Notes under the pieces: model-generated
Databases searched by the model: none
Told to the model about the DNA's origin: nothing
The model's input: the letters and a program-made list of their open reading frames with translations, nothing else
Assembly (NCBI GenBank): GCA_003640645.1
Contig: QGHH01000016.1
Location: forward strand, 1 to 64,000
Reading direction: 5' to 3'
Length of the DNA stretch: 64,000 nucleotides
Origin: Fredinandcohnia aciditolerans
Lineage (GTDB): Bacteria; Bacillota; Bacilli; Bacillales; Bacillaceae_L
Part shown: positions 1 to 8,679 of the stretch, piece after piece
Layout: each line of letters begins with the position of its first letter
Position numbering within the stretch: position 1 is the first letter of the stretch
Program-made: the position numbers and the translations under genes

Positions 1-65
1 TTCGTCGCTGTTAACATTGTAGACAAGAGGAACTAATTTGACTCATTTTCTTTTTACACAATTAT

Positions 66-1195
66 ATGGACTTAATCTCCTTGTCTATCTTTCTGTCCGA
101 ATCAAGCTCGTTTTCTGACTCTACTAATCTCGTTTTCGCGTTCTTTGTCTCAATCACACCTTCTTTCCGACTCATTCCTGCATCCTTATCTATCCTTCTG
201 TCCGAATCAAGCTCGCTTTCTGACTCTATTAATTTCGTTTTCGCATTCTTTGTCCGAATCACACCTTCTTTCCGACTCTTTCCTGCATCCTTTTCTATCT
301 TTCTGTCCGAATCAAGCTCGTTTTCTGACTCTACTAATCTCGTTTTCGCGTTCTTTGTCTCAATCTCACCTTCTTTCCGACTCTTTCCTGCATCCTTATC
401 TATCCTTCTGTCCGAATCAAGCTCGCTTTCTGACTCTACCAATCTCGTTTTCGCGTTCTTTGTCTCAATCATACCTTCTTTCCGACTCTTTCCTGCATCC
501 TTATCTATCCTTCTGTCCGAATCATACCTTCATTCCGACTCATCCCTGCATCCTTATCTATCCTTCTGTCCGAATCACACCTTCTTTCCGACTCACCCCT
601 GCATCCTTATCTATCCTTCTGTCCGAATCACACCTTCTTTCCGACTCATCCCTGCATCCTTATCTATCTCTCTGTCCGAATCAAGCTCGCTTTCTGACTC
701 TACCAATCTCGTTTTTGCATTCTTTGTCTCAATCACACCTTCTTTCCGACTCATTTCTTCACCTTTGTCTATCCTTCTGTCCGAATCAAGCTCGCTTTCT
801 GACTCTACTAATCTCGTTTTTGCGTTCTTTGTCTCAATCACACCTTCTTTCCGACTCATCCCTGCATCCTTATCTATCCTTCTGTCCGAATCAAGCTCGC
901 TTTCTGACTCTACCAATCTCGTTTTCGCATTCTTTTTCTCAATCACACCTTCTTTCCGACTCATTCCTGCATCCTTATCTATCCTGCTGTCCAATTCAAG
1001 CACACTTTCTGACTCTACAAATCTCGTTTTTGCATTATTTGTCCAAATCACACCTTCTTTCCGACTCATCCCAGCATCCTTATCTATCCTTCTGTCCAAT
1101 TCAACACCGTTTTCTGACTCTGCTTCCCCCTTTTCCTCATTCCTTGTCCGAATGAAGCATTGATTCCGTCTCACTCTGGTTTCTCTACCCTCCAC
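66..1195. repeat. Tandem repeat array 1 (105 bp unit built of two 52-53 bp halves)
   Basis: The TCTGTCCGAA-type core recurs at 91, 196, 301, 406, 511, 564, 617, 670, 775, 880, 985 and 1090. Steps are 105 bp, except three consecutive steps of 53 bp (511 to 670), so the full unit is two related halves of about 52.5 bp. One half carries TGTCCGAATCAAGCTCG and the other TGTCTCAATCACACC, each followed by a TTTC(C/T)GACTC motif. Because 105 is divisible by 3, long frames stay open on both strands. Those frames are low-complexity S/L/F-rich or K/E/D-rich, have no credible ribosome site and are not genes. The last unit contains TCCTTGTCCGAA (1141-1152), the core of the second array at 45420-46312. Confidence 0.9.
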
Positions 1196-1233
1196 TTGTC
1201 CTACTCAAGTACTTTTCTCTAATTTAAAACACA

Positions 1234-1268
1234 GAAAACAGCCTAGCTTCAGCTGCTAGGCTGTTTTC
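1234..1268 (-). terminator. Rho-independent terminator of the ABC exporter operon
   Basis: A perfect 14-bp stem (GAAAACAGCCTAGC, 1234-1247, against 1255-1268) with a 7-nt loop lies just after the stop of the leftward ABC gene. It is followed on the minus strand by a T-rich tract. Confidence 0.85.
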
Positions 1269-1297
1269 GAATTTGTACCCTACCTTGTACCACTATC

Positions 1298-3124
1298 TCA
1301 TAACTCCTGTAGGTTAAATTGACTGTCATACATGTCAAAGTAAAAGCCTTTTTTCTTTAAAAGCTCTTGATGTGTGCCTGACTCAATGATTTCTCCTTGA
1401 TGAATAACGAGGATGCGATCGGCGTTTTCAATGGTCTTCAAACGGTGAGCAATCATAAAACTTGTCCGCCCTTCTGTTAATTTATTGATGCCCTTTTGTA
1501 TTTCAATTTCAGTATTGGTATCAATACTAGAAGTTGCCTCATCAAGAATAAGAATATCTGAATCTGCTAAAATCGCCCTTGCAATCGCTAATAATTGACG
1601 CTGCCCCTGGCTTAAATTATCACCACCAGATGTAATGTGAGTAAGGTAACCTTCAGGTAAATGTTGAATAAATTGATGTGCTGATGCCATTTTTGCTGCA
1701 TTTATTACTTCTTCATCTGTTGCTTCCAAACGTCCGTATCTGATATTCTCCATGATCGTACCTGAAAATAAGAAAGTATCTTGAAGGACGACACCGATTT
1801 TTTTTCGTAAACCGCTTTTTTGATAGTCCTGTATATTTCGGCCATCTACCTTTAGCTCACCTGCCGTTACGTCATAAAACCGAGATAATAGATTAATAAT
1901 AGTCGTCTTACCTGAACCAGTCGGGCCAACAAGCGCGACTTTCTCACCCGCTTTGACAGAAAAATGAACATTCTTTAAGATTGGCTGACCATCCTCATAA
2001 CCAAAAGTCACATGGGAAAATTCAACATCACCTTTAAAGGAATCAACCACAATCGCATTCTCTTTATCTACAATATCCGGAGTCTCATCCATAATTTCAA
2101 AGACACGTTCTGCACCAGCTATAGCCGATTGGAACATATTGATTAGATTTGAAAGCTGATTGATTGGTCTAAAAAATTGACGGGAATAAAGTACAAATGC
2201 ACCGATAATCCCAACAGTCGCTAGATTATGCACTGCAAGGACGGCGCCTATCGCAATCACAAGACCGAGTCCTAGATTATTTATAAAGTTATTAACTGGA
2301 CCTAGAAATCCCGAAACAGTGTCAGCAGCCATGGCAGATCTGCGCAACCGCTCATTGATATCCGAAAATTGCTCGTTTATCTTTTCTTCTCTTCCAAAAA
2401 GTCTAATGACCTCACTTCCTGAAATCGATTCTTCAATTACACCGTTTAATTCACCCAGATCGCGTTGTCTTTTTATAAAATAGCTACTGCTATATGTAAT
2501 GATTTTTTTCGTTGTTAAAATCATCAGCGGAATGACTAAAAGGGTAACAATAGCGAGAACCCAATTAAGTGAAAACATTGCAATTGTTACTCCTGAAATC
2601 ATTAAAATAGCTGACAAGATTTGAATAACGCTTTGGCTTAATGCGTTATTTAACGTATCAATATCATTTGTTACCCTACTCATCAAGTCTCCGTGTGTAC
2701 GTTTATCAAAAAATTTTAAGGATAGAGTTTGGAGCTTATTAAATAAATCCTGTCGTAAATTTCGAATGGTTTCCAAGGATACCCGAATCATCATGAAGGT
2801 TTGGAGCCATGTAAACAAAGCGGTTGCCACATATACGGCGGTAAGTATTCCTAAAAAGGTTATTGTCCCAGTTATGTCTTTTGGAATGATATATTCATCA
2901 ATAATGATACCGATTAAATACGGTCCAGCGAGCCCTAGCAAAGTAGATAGGATAACAAAGATAATTGAAAAAACTAATGCCATCTTTTGCTTCTCCATCT
3001 GCTTCCAGATTCGGTGAATCGTCCCTTTCCAATCCTTTGCCTTTTCTACAGGTCCCCCAAATCCTCTTGGACCACGCGCTCTGGCTAACATATTAGGATT
3101 CGGTTGTGATGTGGTTTTACTCAT
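1298..3124 (-). CDS. ABC exporter half-transporter, canonical ATP site subunit (YfiC/BmrD-like)
   Basis: A 608-residue fused membrane plus ATPase half-transporter of the multidrug/lipid exporter class. A basic N-terminus rich in R/G is followed by about six membrane helices (roughly 50-320) and an ATPase domain. That domain has Walker A GPTGSGKTT, signature LSQGQ, Walker B ILILDEATSS with the catalytic Glu, and an H-loop His (MIAHRLK). The size matches B. subtilis YfiC (about 604 aa). The start overlaps the stop of the preceding gene by 4 bp (ATGA), so the two are translationally coupled and presumably form a heterodimer. The substrate cannot be read from sequence. Confidence 0.9.
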   Translation of the reverse strand: MSKTTSQPNPNMLARARGPRGFGGPVEKAKDWKGTIHRIWKQMEKQKMALVFSIIFVILSTLLGLAGPYLIGIIIDEYIIPKDITGTITFLGILTAVYVATALFTWLQTFMMIRVSLETIRNLRQDLFNKLQTLSLKFFDKRTHGDLMSRVTNDIDTLNNALSQSVIQILSAILMISGVTIAMFSLNWVLAIVTLLVIPLMILTTKKIITYSSSYFIKRQRDLGELNGVIEESISGSEVIRLFGREEKINEQFSDINERLRRSAMAADTVSGFLGPVNNFINNLGLGLVIAIGAVLAVHNLATVGIIGAFVLYSRQFFRPINQLSNLINMFQSAIAGAERVFEIMDETPDIVDKENAIVVDSFKGDVEFSHVTFGYEDGQPILKNVHFSVKAGEKVALVGPTGSGKTTIINLLSRFYDVTAGELKVDGRNIQDYQKSGLRKKIGVVLQDTFLFSGTIMENIRYGRLEATDEEVINAAKMASAHQFIQHLPEGYLTHITSGGDNLSQGQRQLLAIARAILADSDILILDEATSSIDTNTEIEIQKGINKLTEGRTSFMIAHRLKTIENADRILVIHQGEIIESGTHQELLKKKGFYFDMYDSQFNLQEL

Positions 3125-4860
3125 CCGAACTCAACCTCCCTCCCAGTTTGTGTTGCAACGATTTTGCGATACACTTCACTCTTTCTAAGTAATTCATCAT
3201 GTTTACCGCTAGCCTCAATTTCGCCATCTTTCATCACAATAATTTGATCTGCATCGATAATGGATGAAATCTTTGATGAAATGATAAACACTGTTGAATC
3301 AGCATAATCTTCTCGCAATGCCTGTTGAACTAAGCCTTCCGATAAAGCATCAATTGCTGAGGTTGAATCATCAAGCACTAAAATACTCGGCTTGCGGATA
3401 AAAGCTCGCGCCATCGATAAACGCTGCTTTTGACCACCTGATAGATTCGTTGCTCCTTGCAACAATGAGTGTGAAAACTTATCATCTAATCTCATAATAA
3501 ACTCACTTGCTGCAGCAGTTTTCGTAGCTTGATCCAGCTCACCTTCTGATGCTAACTCTTTTCCATAACGCAAATTCTCCTCAATCGTTCCTGAAAATAA
3601 GGTAGCCTTTTGAGGAACAAATCCGATACTATTTCGTAAGTTTTCGAGTGGTATATCTTTTACATTTACCCCATCAATAAGAATCTCACCAGAATCAGGG
3701 TCATATAGGCGCGGAATAAGCTTCACTAATGTCGATTTTCCGCTTCCAGTTGAACCAATAATGCCAACCGTTTGCCCCGCCCTAGCTTTAAAAGAAATAT
3801 TTTGAAGGACATTAATTCCGTTTTTACTATAACTAAAATTCACCTTCCGAAATTCCACTTCGCCTTTTAAATCATCTACAGTGCAAGGCTGAACCGGCTC
3901 TGTAATATCAATTTTTGTTTCAAGCGTATGAACAATCCTCTCAGCAGAAGGAAAAGAACGTGCAATTTGCATCAAGACATGACTGCTACTAATTAACCCG
4001 TTCATCATGATATTTAAATAGTTTAGAAAGGCTAAAATAACCCCCACCTGAAGTGTACCTTCGTTTACCTTGATGACTCCTAACCAAAGCCCAGCTATGA
4101 TTCCAAGATTAACAACAAACATCATAATGGGCATTAGTGTCAAAACAAGCTGTTCTGCGGTCATTAGACGATTCGTTAACAAATTATTAACCTTTTTAAA
4201 ATGGGCCTTTTCATAACTTTGGCGATCAAACGCCTTAATGACCCGAATCCCAGCTAACGTTTCTTGCAACTTTGTATTCACCTTATCCATTGCCTTCTGT
4301 ACTCTGGAAAAAAGTTTCCCTGATTTCACAGAAAAGAAATAAATAAAAGCGATTAGAACCGGGATGGCTACTAATAAAATGGGAAACAGTTCCCTCGCAG
4401 TAAACCAAACAATCACTACCGAACCTATAAATAAGAGTGGGCCTCGTACAAAAATACGTAATATCATAATAACAGCCTGCTGCACTGTCGTAATATCGTT
4501 TGTCGTAATCGTAATCAATTTTCCAGTCCCAAATGAATCAATGTTCTGATTCGAAAATCGTCCTGTTTTTTTAAACACATCACGGCGAATATCAGTTGCA
4601 AAGTTTACTGCAGCCTTGGCTGAAAAAACAATACAGCCCATTCCACCTATCAATCCAATGATTGCACATAGCAGCATAATGAGTCCAAATTTAATGACAT
4701 ATTCATTATCCTGATTGGCAATTCCTGTATCAATCATCTGCTGCATGATTGTTGGTTGCAAAAGATCCATCACCACCTCAATACACATAAAAAGAGGTGC
4801 TAAAATGGCAAATAACAAGTATGGCTTTATATACTTAACAAGTTTTTTCATGGCCTTCAT
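3121..4860 (-). CDS. ABC exporter half-transporter, degenerate ATP site subunit (YfiB/BmrC-like)
   Basis: A 579-residue half-transporter with six predicted helices in the first 300 residues and a C-terminal ATPase. Walker A (GSTGSGKST) and signature (LSGGQ) are intact. Walker B reads ILVLDDSTSA, so Asp replaces the catalytic Glu, and the H-loop region reads FIISSKI, lacking the switch His. This is the expected partner of the canonical downstream subunit in a heterodimeric exporter with one active and one degenerate site, as in BmrCD or YfiBC. It follows the PadR gene by 12 bp and overlaps the next gene by 4 bp. Confidence 0.9.
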   Translation of the reverse strand: MKAMKKLVKYIKPYLLFAILAPLFMCIEVVMDLLQPTIMQQMIDTGIANQDNEYVIKFGLIMLLCAIIGLIGGMGCIVFSAKAAVNFATDIRRDVFKKTGRFSNQNIDSFGTGKLITITTNDITTVQQAVIMILRIFVRGPLLFIGSVVIVWFTARELFPILLVAIPVLIAFIYFFSVKSGKLFSRVQKAMDKVNTKLQETLAGIRVIKAFDRQSYEKAHFKKVNNLLTNRLMTAEQLVLTLMPIMMFVVNLGIIAGLWLGVIKVNEGTLQVGVILAFLNYLNIMMNGLISSSHVLMQIARSFPSAERIVHTLETKIDITEPVQPCTVDDLKGEVEFRKVNFSYSKNGINVLQNISFKARAGQTVGIIGSTGSGKSTLVKLIPRLYDPDSGEILIDGVNVKDIPLENLRNSIGFVPQKATLFSGTIEENLRYGKELASEGELDQATKTAAASEFIMRLDDKFSHSLLQGATNLSGGQKQRLSMARAFIRKPSILVLDDSTSAIDALSEGLVQQALREDYADSTVFIISSKISSIIDADQIIVMKDGEIEASGKHDELLRKSEVYRKIVATQTGREVEFG

Positions 4861-4872
4861 GAAAGTTTCCCC

Positions 4873-5334
4873 TTACTGTACGCTTTTCTTTTTTAATCGT
4901 TCTGTCATTTCATTTATGAACGAGATTAATTCAAGTACCCCTTCAGAATTCCCACGTGTTTGTTTTACTGCATGTCGAAATTCCTTTTCCCAGCTCTCCA
5001 TTGCTGTCCTTAGTTGAATAAACTCCTCCGAGTTCTTCCAGGCCATTCTCTCTTTCCACTCAACCCAAAAATCACCCTCAACATGCTTTGCTTCATCTAA
5101 CCGTTTTAGACCATTTTTATGAATTGAATAAACCTTTTTTTGTGTATCAGCATCTCGTTCAATCATGCCCTGGTCCTCCAACTCCTGAAGGGCTGGATAT
5201 ACAGTCCCAGCACTTGCAGAGTAAGCACCATTTGATCGCTCTTCTAATTCCTTCATAATCTGATAGCCATGCATCGGTTCTTCCTTTAACAAATGTAAAA
5301 TAGCTATTTGAACAAACCCTCTTTTTCTTTTCAT
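4873..5334 (-). CDS. PadR-family transcriptional regulator
   Basis: 153 residues with the PadR N-terminal winged helix: ILHLLKEEPMHGYQIMKEL, then SAGTVYPALQELEDQGMI and the wing with KKVYSIHKNG. The C-terminal helices should dimerise. It opens a three-gene operon with the two ABC half-transporters, the usual arrangement for a drug-sensing repressor of an adjacent exporter. The start has AAGGAGG 8 nt upstream. The palindrome at 5355-5377 is a good candidate autoregulatory operator. Ligand unknown. Confidence 0.9.
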   Translation of the reverse strand: MKRKRGFVQIAILHLLKEEPMHGYQIMKELEERSNGAYSASAGTVYPALQELEDQGMIERDADTQKKVYSIHKNGLKRLDEAKHVEGDFWVEWKERMAWKNSEEFIQLRTAMESWEKEFRHAVKQTRGNSEGVLELISFINEMTERLKKKSVQ

Positions 5335-5354
5335 TGCATGCGGCCTCCTTAATT

Positions 5355-5377
5355 ATATCGATAATTATAATCGATAT
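5355..5377. promoter_or_regulatory. Candidate PadR operator (ATATCGAT inverted repeat)
   Basis: ATATCGAT (5355-5362) and ATCGATAT (5370-5377) form an exact 8-bp inverted repeat with a 7-bp spacer, 21 bp upstream of the PadR start codon. Position and symmetry suit a self-repressing PadR dimer. The assignment to PadR is inferred. Confidence 0.55.
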
Positions 5378-5667
5378 ATCGGAGTGTTACAATCGCAATC
5401 CAGTAAATGATCAAGATACCGAAAACCCGAACTTTTAATACCAAATTCTTTTATAATCTCCATTCAATAATATAATACGCACAATTCCAAGCATTTTGGA
5501 TGTATTATTCGGTATTTGAGGATAAACCTAAGATAGACCTGGATTATGTAACCTAGACATGTTGTAAATAGGTTTTATCACGGAATATGCTGTTTTATCG
5601 CGTTTGATTCAACGTTAACTTTAATGATATAGTTACTCTAGTTAAGCGAACTGTGCACTTATTTTTA

Positions 5668-5692
5668 TTTCACAAGAAATATTTTTGTGAAA
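5668..5692 (+). promoter_or_regulatory. Inverted repeat before the NCS1 permease
   Basis: TTTCACAA (5668-5675) and TTGTGAAA (5685-5692) form an 8-bp inverted repeat ending about 12 bp before the AAAAGGGGAG ribosome site of the permease. TTCACAAAAG follows directly, repeating part of the arm. It could be an operator or an RNA hairpin. The rest of 5378-5667 shows no gene and no riboswitch that I recognise. Confidence 0.35.
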
Positions 5693-5718
5693 TTATTCAC
5701 AAAAGGGGAGTTGATAAA

Positions 5719-7119
5719 ATGGGATCTAATATCCAACCGGAGCAAAATCGCAACGAAGCGTTGAGTGATGACTATTCCTTGGATAGAGTACCTCTTAACA
5801 AAAGAAACATGAGTTGGTTAAGTATAACGAATATTACATTCGGAATTGCAACGGCTATTTTTTATTTTCAAATGGGAAGTGTAATGGCACTTCAATTTGG
5901 CGCAATTAACGCCATCATTTCCGCTATATATGCGATTATCGTTGCCGGTATTCTTGGAACATTCATTGCGTACCTATCTGCAAAGTCAGGTATGAACGTA
6001 AATTTATTATCAAGGGGTGGCGGGTTCGGCTATATTGGCGCATCATTAACCTCCATAATTTATGCCACAAATTTCATCATGTATTGTGCACTTGAAGGTT
6101 TAATTTTAGTTTCCGCAGTCCATGAATTCTTACCTATTATTCCAGAATGGGCTTTAATTCTTTTCTTCGGTACCATTGTCATTCCATTAAACTGGTTTGG
6201 AATTAAACAGTTGGATAAATTACAAAAATGGTCATTACCGTTGTTCGGTGTCTTTTTAATTGCGGCAATCGTAGTGGCGGCTATTAAGCCATCTGTTTAC
6301 GATGGAACTTTCTGGTCCTATATGCCAGAAAATGTCCAGGTTGGAGGAACCGCTCTCTTGCTTTGTATAGGCATGCAGCACGGGATTATGGGATTAACTC
6401 CACTACTCGCATCCGATTATGCACGATTCCTTAAACCTAAGGACACGAAAATTGGAGTATTTGCAATTGGGTTTGTCCCGCAGATTTTCTGTTTTGGTGT
6501 AATGGGAGGCTTAGGTATTTGGTTTGGTGTTCGTTTAGGTGAACCAAATCCTGGTGTGTATATCGTAATGCTTCTAGGAATGTGGGGAGCGTTGTTTACG
6601 ATGATTACCCAAGTGAGAATTAATGTCACAAATATCTATAGTGGTTCACTATCTCTTTCAAATTTCTTCGAAAACATTTTTAACTTTAAACCTGGGAGAC
6701 GCTTTTGGGTAGTTGTAACAGGAGTATCTGCCATTTTCTTAATGCTCACCGATATTGTCAATCATCTTGGCACTGTCTTGACCTTCCAAGGGGTCTTCTT
6801 ATTATCTTGGGCAGCTATTTTAGTTACCGATGCTGTCTTTGTTAAGAAATTATTAAAAATTGGCCCTGGCTATTACGAGGCAAGACAAGAGAACTTATAT
6901 AAATGGAATCCCGTCGGTGTTGCTGCTTTATTAATTTCAAGTGCCCTCGGTACTGTAGCAGCACTTGGATTTATGGGAACCTTCTTACAAAGTACGGCAG
7001 CATTTTTTGCAGCAATCCTTGCATCTATCCTAACAATAATCTTAGCCATTGCCACAAAAGGAAAATATTATATAAAAAAAGAGGCAACAGATATCAAAAA
7101 AGAAGAGTACGTCGCTTAA
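5719..7119 (+). CDS. NCS1-family nucleobase/cytosine-type permease
   Basis: 466 residues from the ATG at 5719, which has AAAAGGGGAG 8 nt upstream. An in-frame extension back to 5653 lacks such a site. About 12 hydrophobic segments are visible. The N-terminus (LDRVPLNKRNMSWLSITNITFGI) and the SAKSGMNVNLLSRGGGFGYIGA stretch are typical of the CodB/PurP branch of NCS1 symporters. These import cytosine, purines, hydantoins or related compounds by cation symport. No deaminase or hydantoinase lies next to it, so the substrate is open. The gene stands alone between a PadR operon and a terminator. Confidence 0.85.
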   Translation: MGSNIQPEQNRNEALSDDYSLDRVPLNKRNMSWLSITNITFGIATAIFYFQMGSVMALQFGAINAIISAIYAIIVAGILGTFIAYLSAKSGMNVNLLSRGGGFGYIGASLTSIIYATNFIMYCALEGLILVSAVHEFLPIIPEWALILFFGTIVIPLNWFGIKQLDKLQKWSLPLFGVFLIAAIVVAAIKPSVYDGTFWSYMPENVQVGGTALLLCIGMQHGIMGLTPLLASDYARFLKPKDTKIGVFAIGFVPQIFCFGVMGGLGIWFGVRLGEPNPGVYIVMLLGMWGALFTMITQVRINVTNIYSGSLSLSNFFENIFNFKPGRRFWVVVTGVSAIFLMLTDIVNHLGTVLTFQGVFLLSWAAILVTDAVFVKKLLKIGPGYYEARQENLYKWNPVGVAALLISSALGTVAALGFMGTFLQSTAAFFAAILASILTIILAIATKGKYYIKKEATDIKKEEYVA

Positions 7120-7127
7120 CCTATTAA

Positions 7128-7166
7128 CCCTCTACTTACTTAGAAGATGTAGAGGGGCTTTTTTTA
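7128..7166 (+). terminator. Terminator of the NCS1 permease gene
   Basis: CCCTCTAC (7128-7135) pairs with GTAGAGGG (7149-7156), followed by GCTTTTTTT, 9 bp after the stop codon. Confidence 0.85.
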
Positions 7167-7347
7167 CCTTAGAAGAGTAAACTGGGCATGGGCGATGCCC
7201 TCACATGGCACCGGCTGTTGACTCTTGATTTCTACCCGCAATCATGTATTTACTTAGGGGCATAGCCAAGACCTCATCCAGAAATGGCAAGGCCCTAAAA
7301 AAATTGACTACCAAGTTAACTCAAATTGAGGTTTGAATACCTGCCCT

Positions 7348-8286
7348 TTACTTATCCCCATTAGTGCCTGTCATTTCTTCTTCAATTCTACTCAAGAATT
7401 CCTCAGCTGCATTATAACCTTGCTGCTTTAGATACCAGTTATTTGCTGCTGCCTCAATAAGTCCCGCAACGTCACGTCCTGGCTGAAGTTGAATTTCGAT
7501 CGAGGGAATCTTAACACCCATGTATTCCATCGTGTTAATTTCTTGTTCTAAATCGTTATACAAACCATCTTTCTCCCATTTGGTTAAATGAATATCAAGA
7601 GAAATGCGTGTTTCATCTTGAAATGCTTTTCTTCCATACATCCGAACTACATTTAACAGCCCGATACTACGGAGGGCTAAGAACTCCTTTGTTTTTTCAT
7701 CATGTGTACCTAGGATAGTTTGTGGACTTAGTTTTTTTAAGACAACAATATCATCTGCTACAAGTCTGTGTCCCCTGCGAATCAAGGTATGGGCAGTCTC
7801 ACTTTTTCCTACACCTGAATTTCCACGAATCAGAATTCCAATTCCAGACACGTTCATACAGACACCGTGTACGGCGATTTCCTCCGCTAGTTCCTTAATT
7901 AAAAAGCCATCCAATCTTACAATAAAATCAGAAGTAATCTCAGGCTGCTTTGTTACCAGCAATGGAATGCCTTGCTCAACACAGTGCTGTTTTAAATAAG
8001 TTAACCCTTCTTCCCCACATGTTACGATAAAACACGGAGGATGGTATTGAACTATATTCCCAATCCGAATTCTACGTTCTTCTTTAGTGAGTTTATGTAA
8101 ATACGTGACTTCCTTTTCCCCTAAAATTTGAACTCGCTCAGTTGGAAAAAAGTCAAAGTGACCAACGAACTCAAGTCCCGGTCGATGTACCCGGGATTGC
8201 GTAATTGTATTCTGTAACTGGTCTGCACCAGCCAATACCTTCAATGAAAACTTACGGACCAAGTCCTCCACGGTTATCCTTTTCAC
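7348..8286 (-). CDS. Divergent HPr kinase/phosphorylase-like protein (second HprK)
   Basis: 312 residues if started at the GTG at 8286. That choice gives an N-terminus (VKRITVEDLVRKF) collinear with Bacillus HprK and a GGTGAA-type ribosome site about 7 nt upstream; a GTG at 8298 is also possible. The HprK N-domain is followed by AVHGV (His140), P-loop GNSGVGKSE (Lys161) and RGHRLVADD. The C-terminal family signature, EIRGLGIINV in HprK, reads ALRSIGLLNV, and the late RPGRN motif reads QPGRD. It is not beside lgt, ppaX or ptsH. Kinase activity looks feasible, but substrate (HPr, Crh or other) and phosphorylase activity are uncertain. A TATAAT lies about 35 bp upstream. Confidence 0.8.
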   Translation of the reverse strand: MKRITVEDLVRKFSLKVLAGADQLQNTITQSRVHRPGLEFVGHFDFFPTERVQILGEKEVTYLHKLTKEERRIRIGNIVQYHPPCFIVTCGEEGLTYLKQHCVEQGIPLLVTKQPEITSDFIVRLDGFLIKELAEEIAVHGVCMNVSGIGILIRGNSGVGKSETAHTLIRRGHRLVADDIVVLKKLSPQTILGTHDEKTKEFLALRSIGLLNVVRMYGRKAFQDETRISLDIHLTKWEKDGLYNDLEQEINTMEYMGVKIPSIEIQLQPGRDVAGLIEAAANNWYLKQQGYNAAEEFLSRIEEEMTGTNGDK

Positions 8287-8679
8287 TATACACTTCACCG
8301 TCCAAATAATGTTTAAATGTATTATACTTTATTAGGGGTGGAAACGTCATCAAGTATGTTAATGAAAGGCTTTTTTCTAAAAGATTGTTGCTTTTAGATG
8401 TAGGTGATTTCCGCTCCTGGTACTCGCTTTCCGCGGGTGATCCGCAAGCCACCTCGCTTCACTGCGGGTCTCGCTTGGCTCGCTATTCCCGCAGGACGTT
8501 GAATTTGCTTCCTTGATCATACACCGCACAAAGAAAATGCCAGCATTTTCGAGGATCTCGCACCATCCACTGAAATCACTAGGTTGGACATTAATATATC
8601 CTTTACACAATCGGATCAAAGAGCAGCAAAGTATACGAAAATAACCTAATGAAAAAGAGCCCCCCTTTCAGAAAAACAC
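8287..8679. other. Gene-free stretch with a Bacillaceae-type intergenic repeat element
   Basis: No credible gene. From about 8398 to 8520 the DNA is locally GC-rich and runs TTTCCGCTCCTGGTACTCGC, CTTTCCGCGGG, then CGGGTCTCGCTTGGCTCGC and CCCGCAGG. I recognise this as a copy of a dispersed intergenic element common in Bacillaceae (CTTTCCGCGGG ... CCCGCAGGA pattern). Short frames through it are by-products of its composition. Its function is unknown. Confidence 0.5.

Noticed and set aside
66-1195. Long open frames on both strands over the first 1.2 kb
   Set aside because: They follow the 105-bp repeat, are low-complexity, have no ribosome site and break exactly where the 53-bp steps shift the frame.
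5378-5667. Purine or other riboswitch before the NCS1 permease
   Set aside because: I could not identify a conserved aptamer core; only an inverted repeat is visible near the start.
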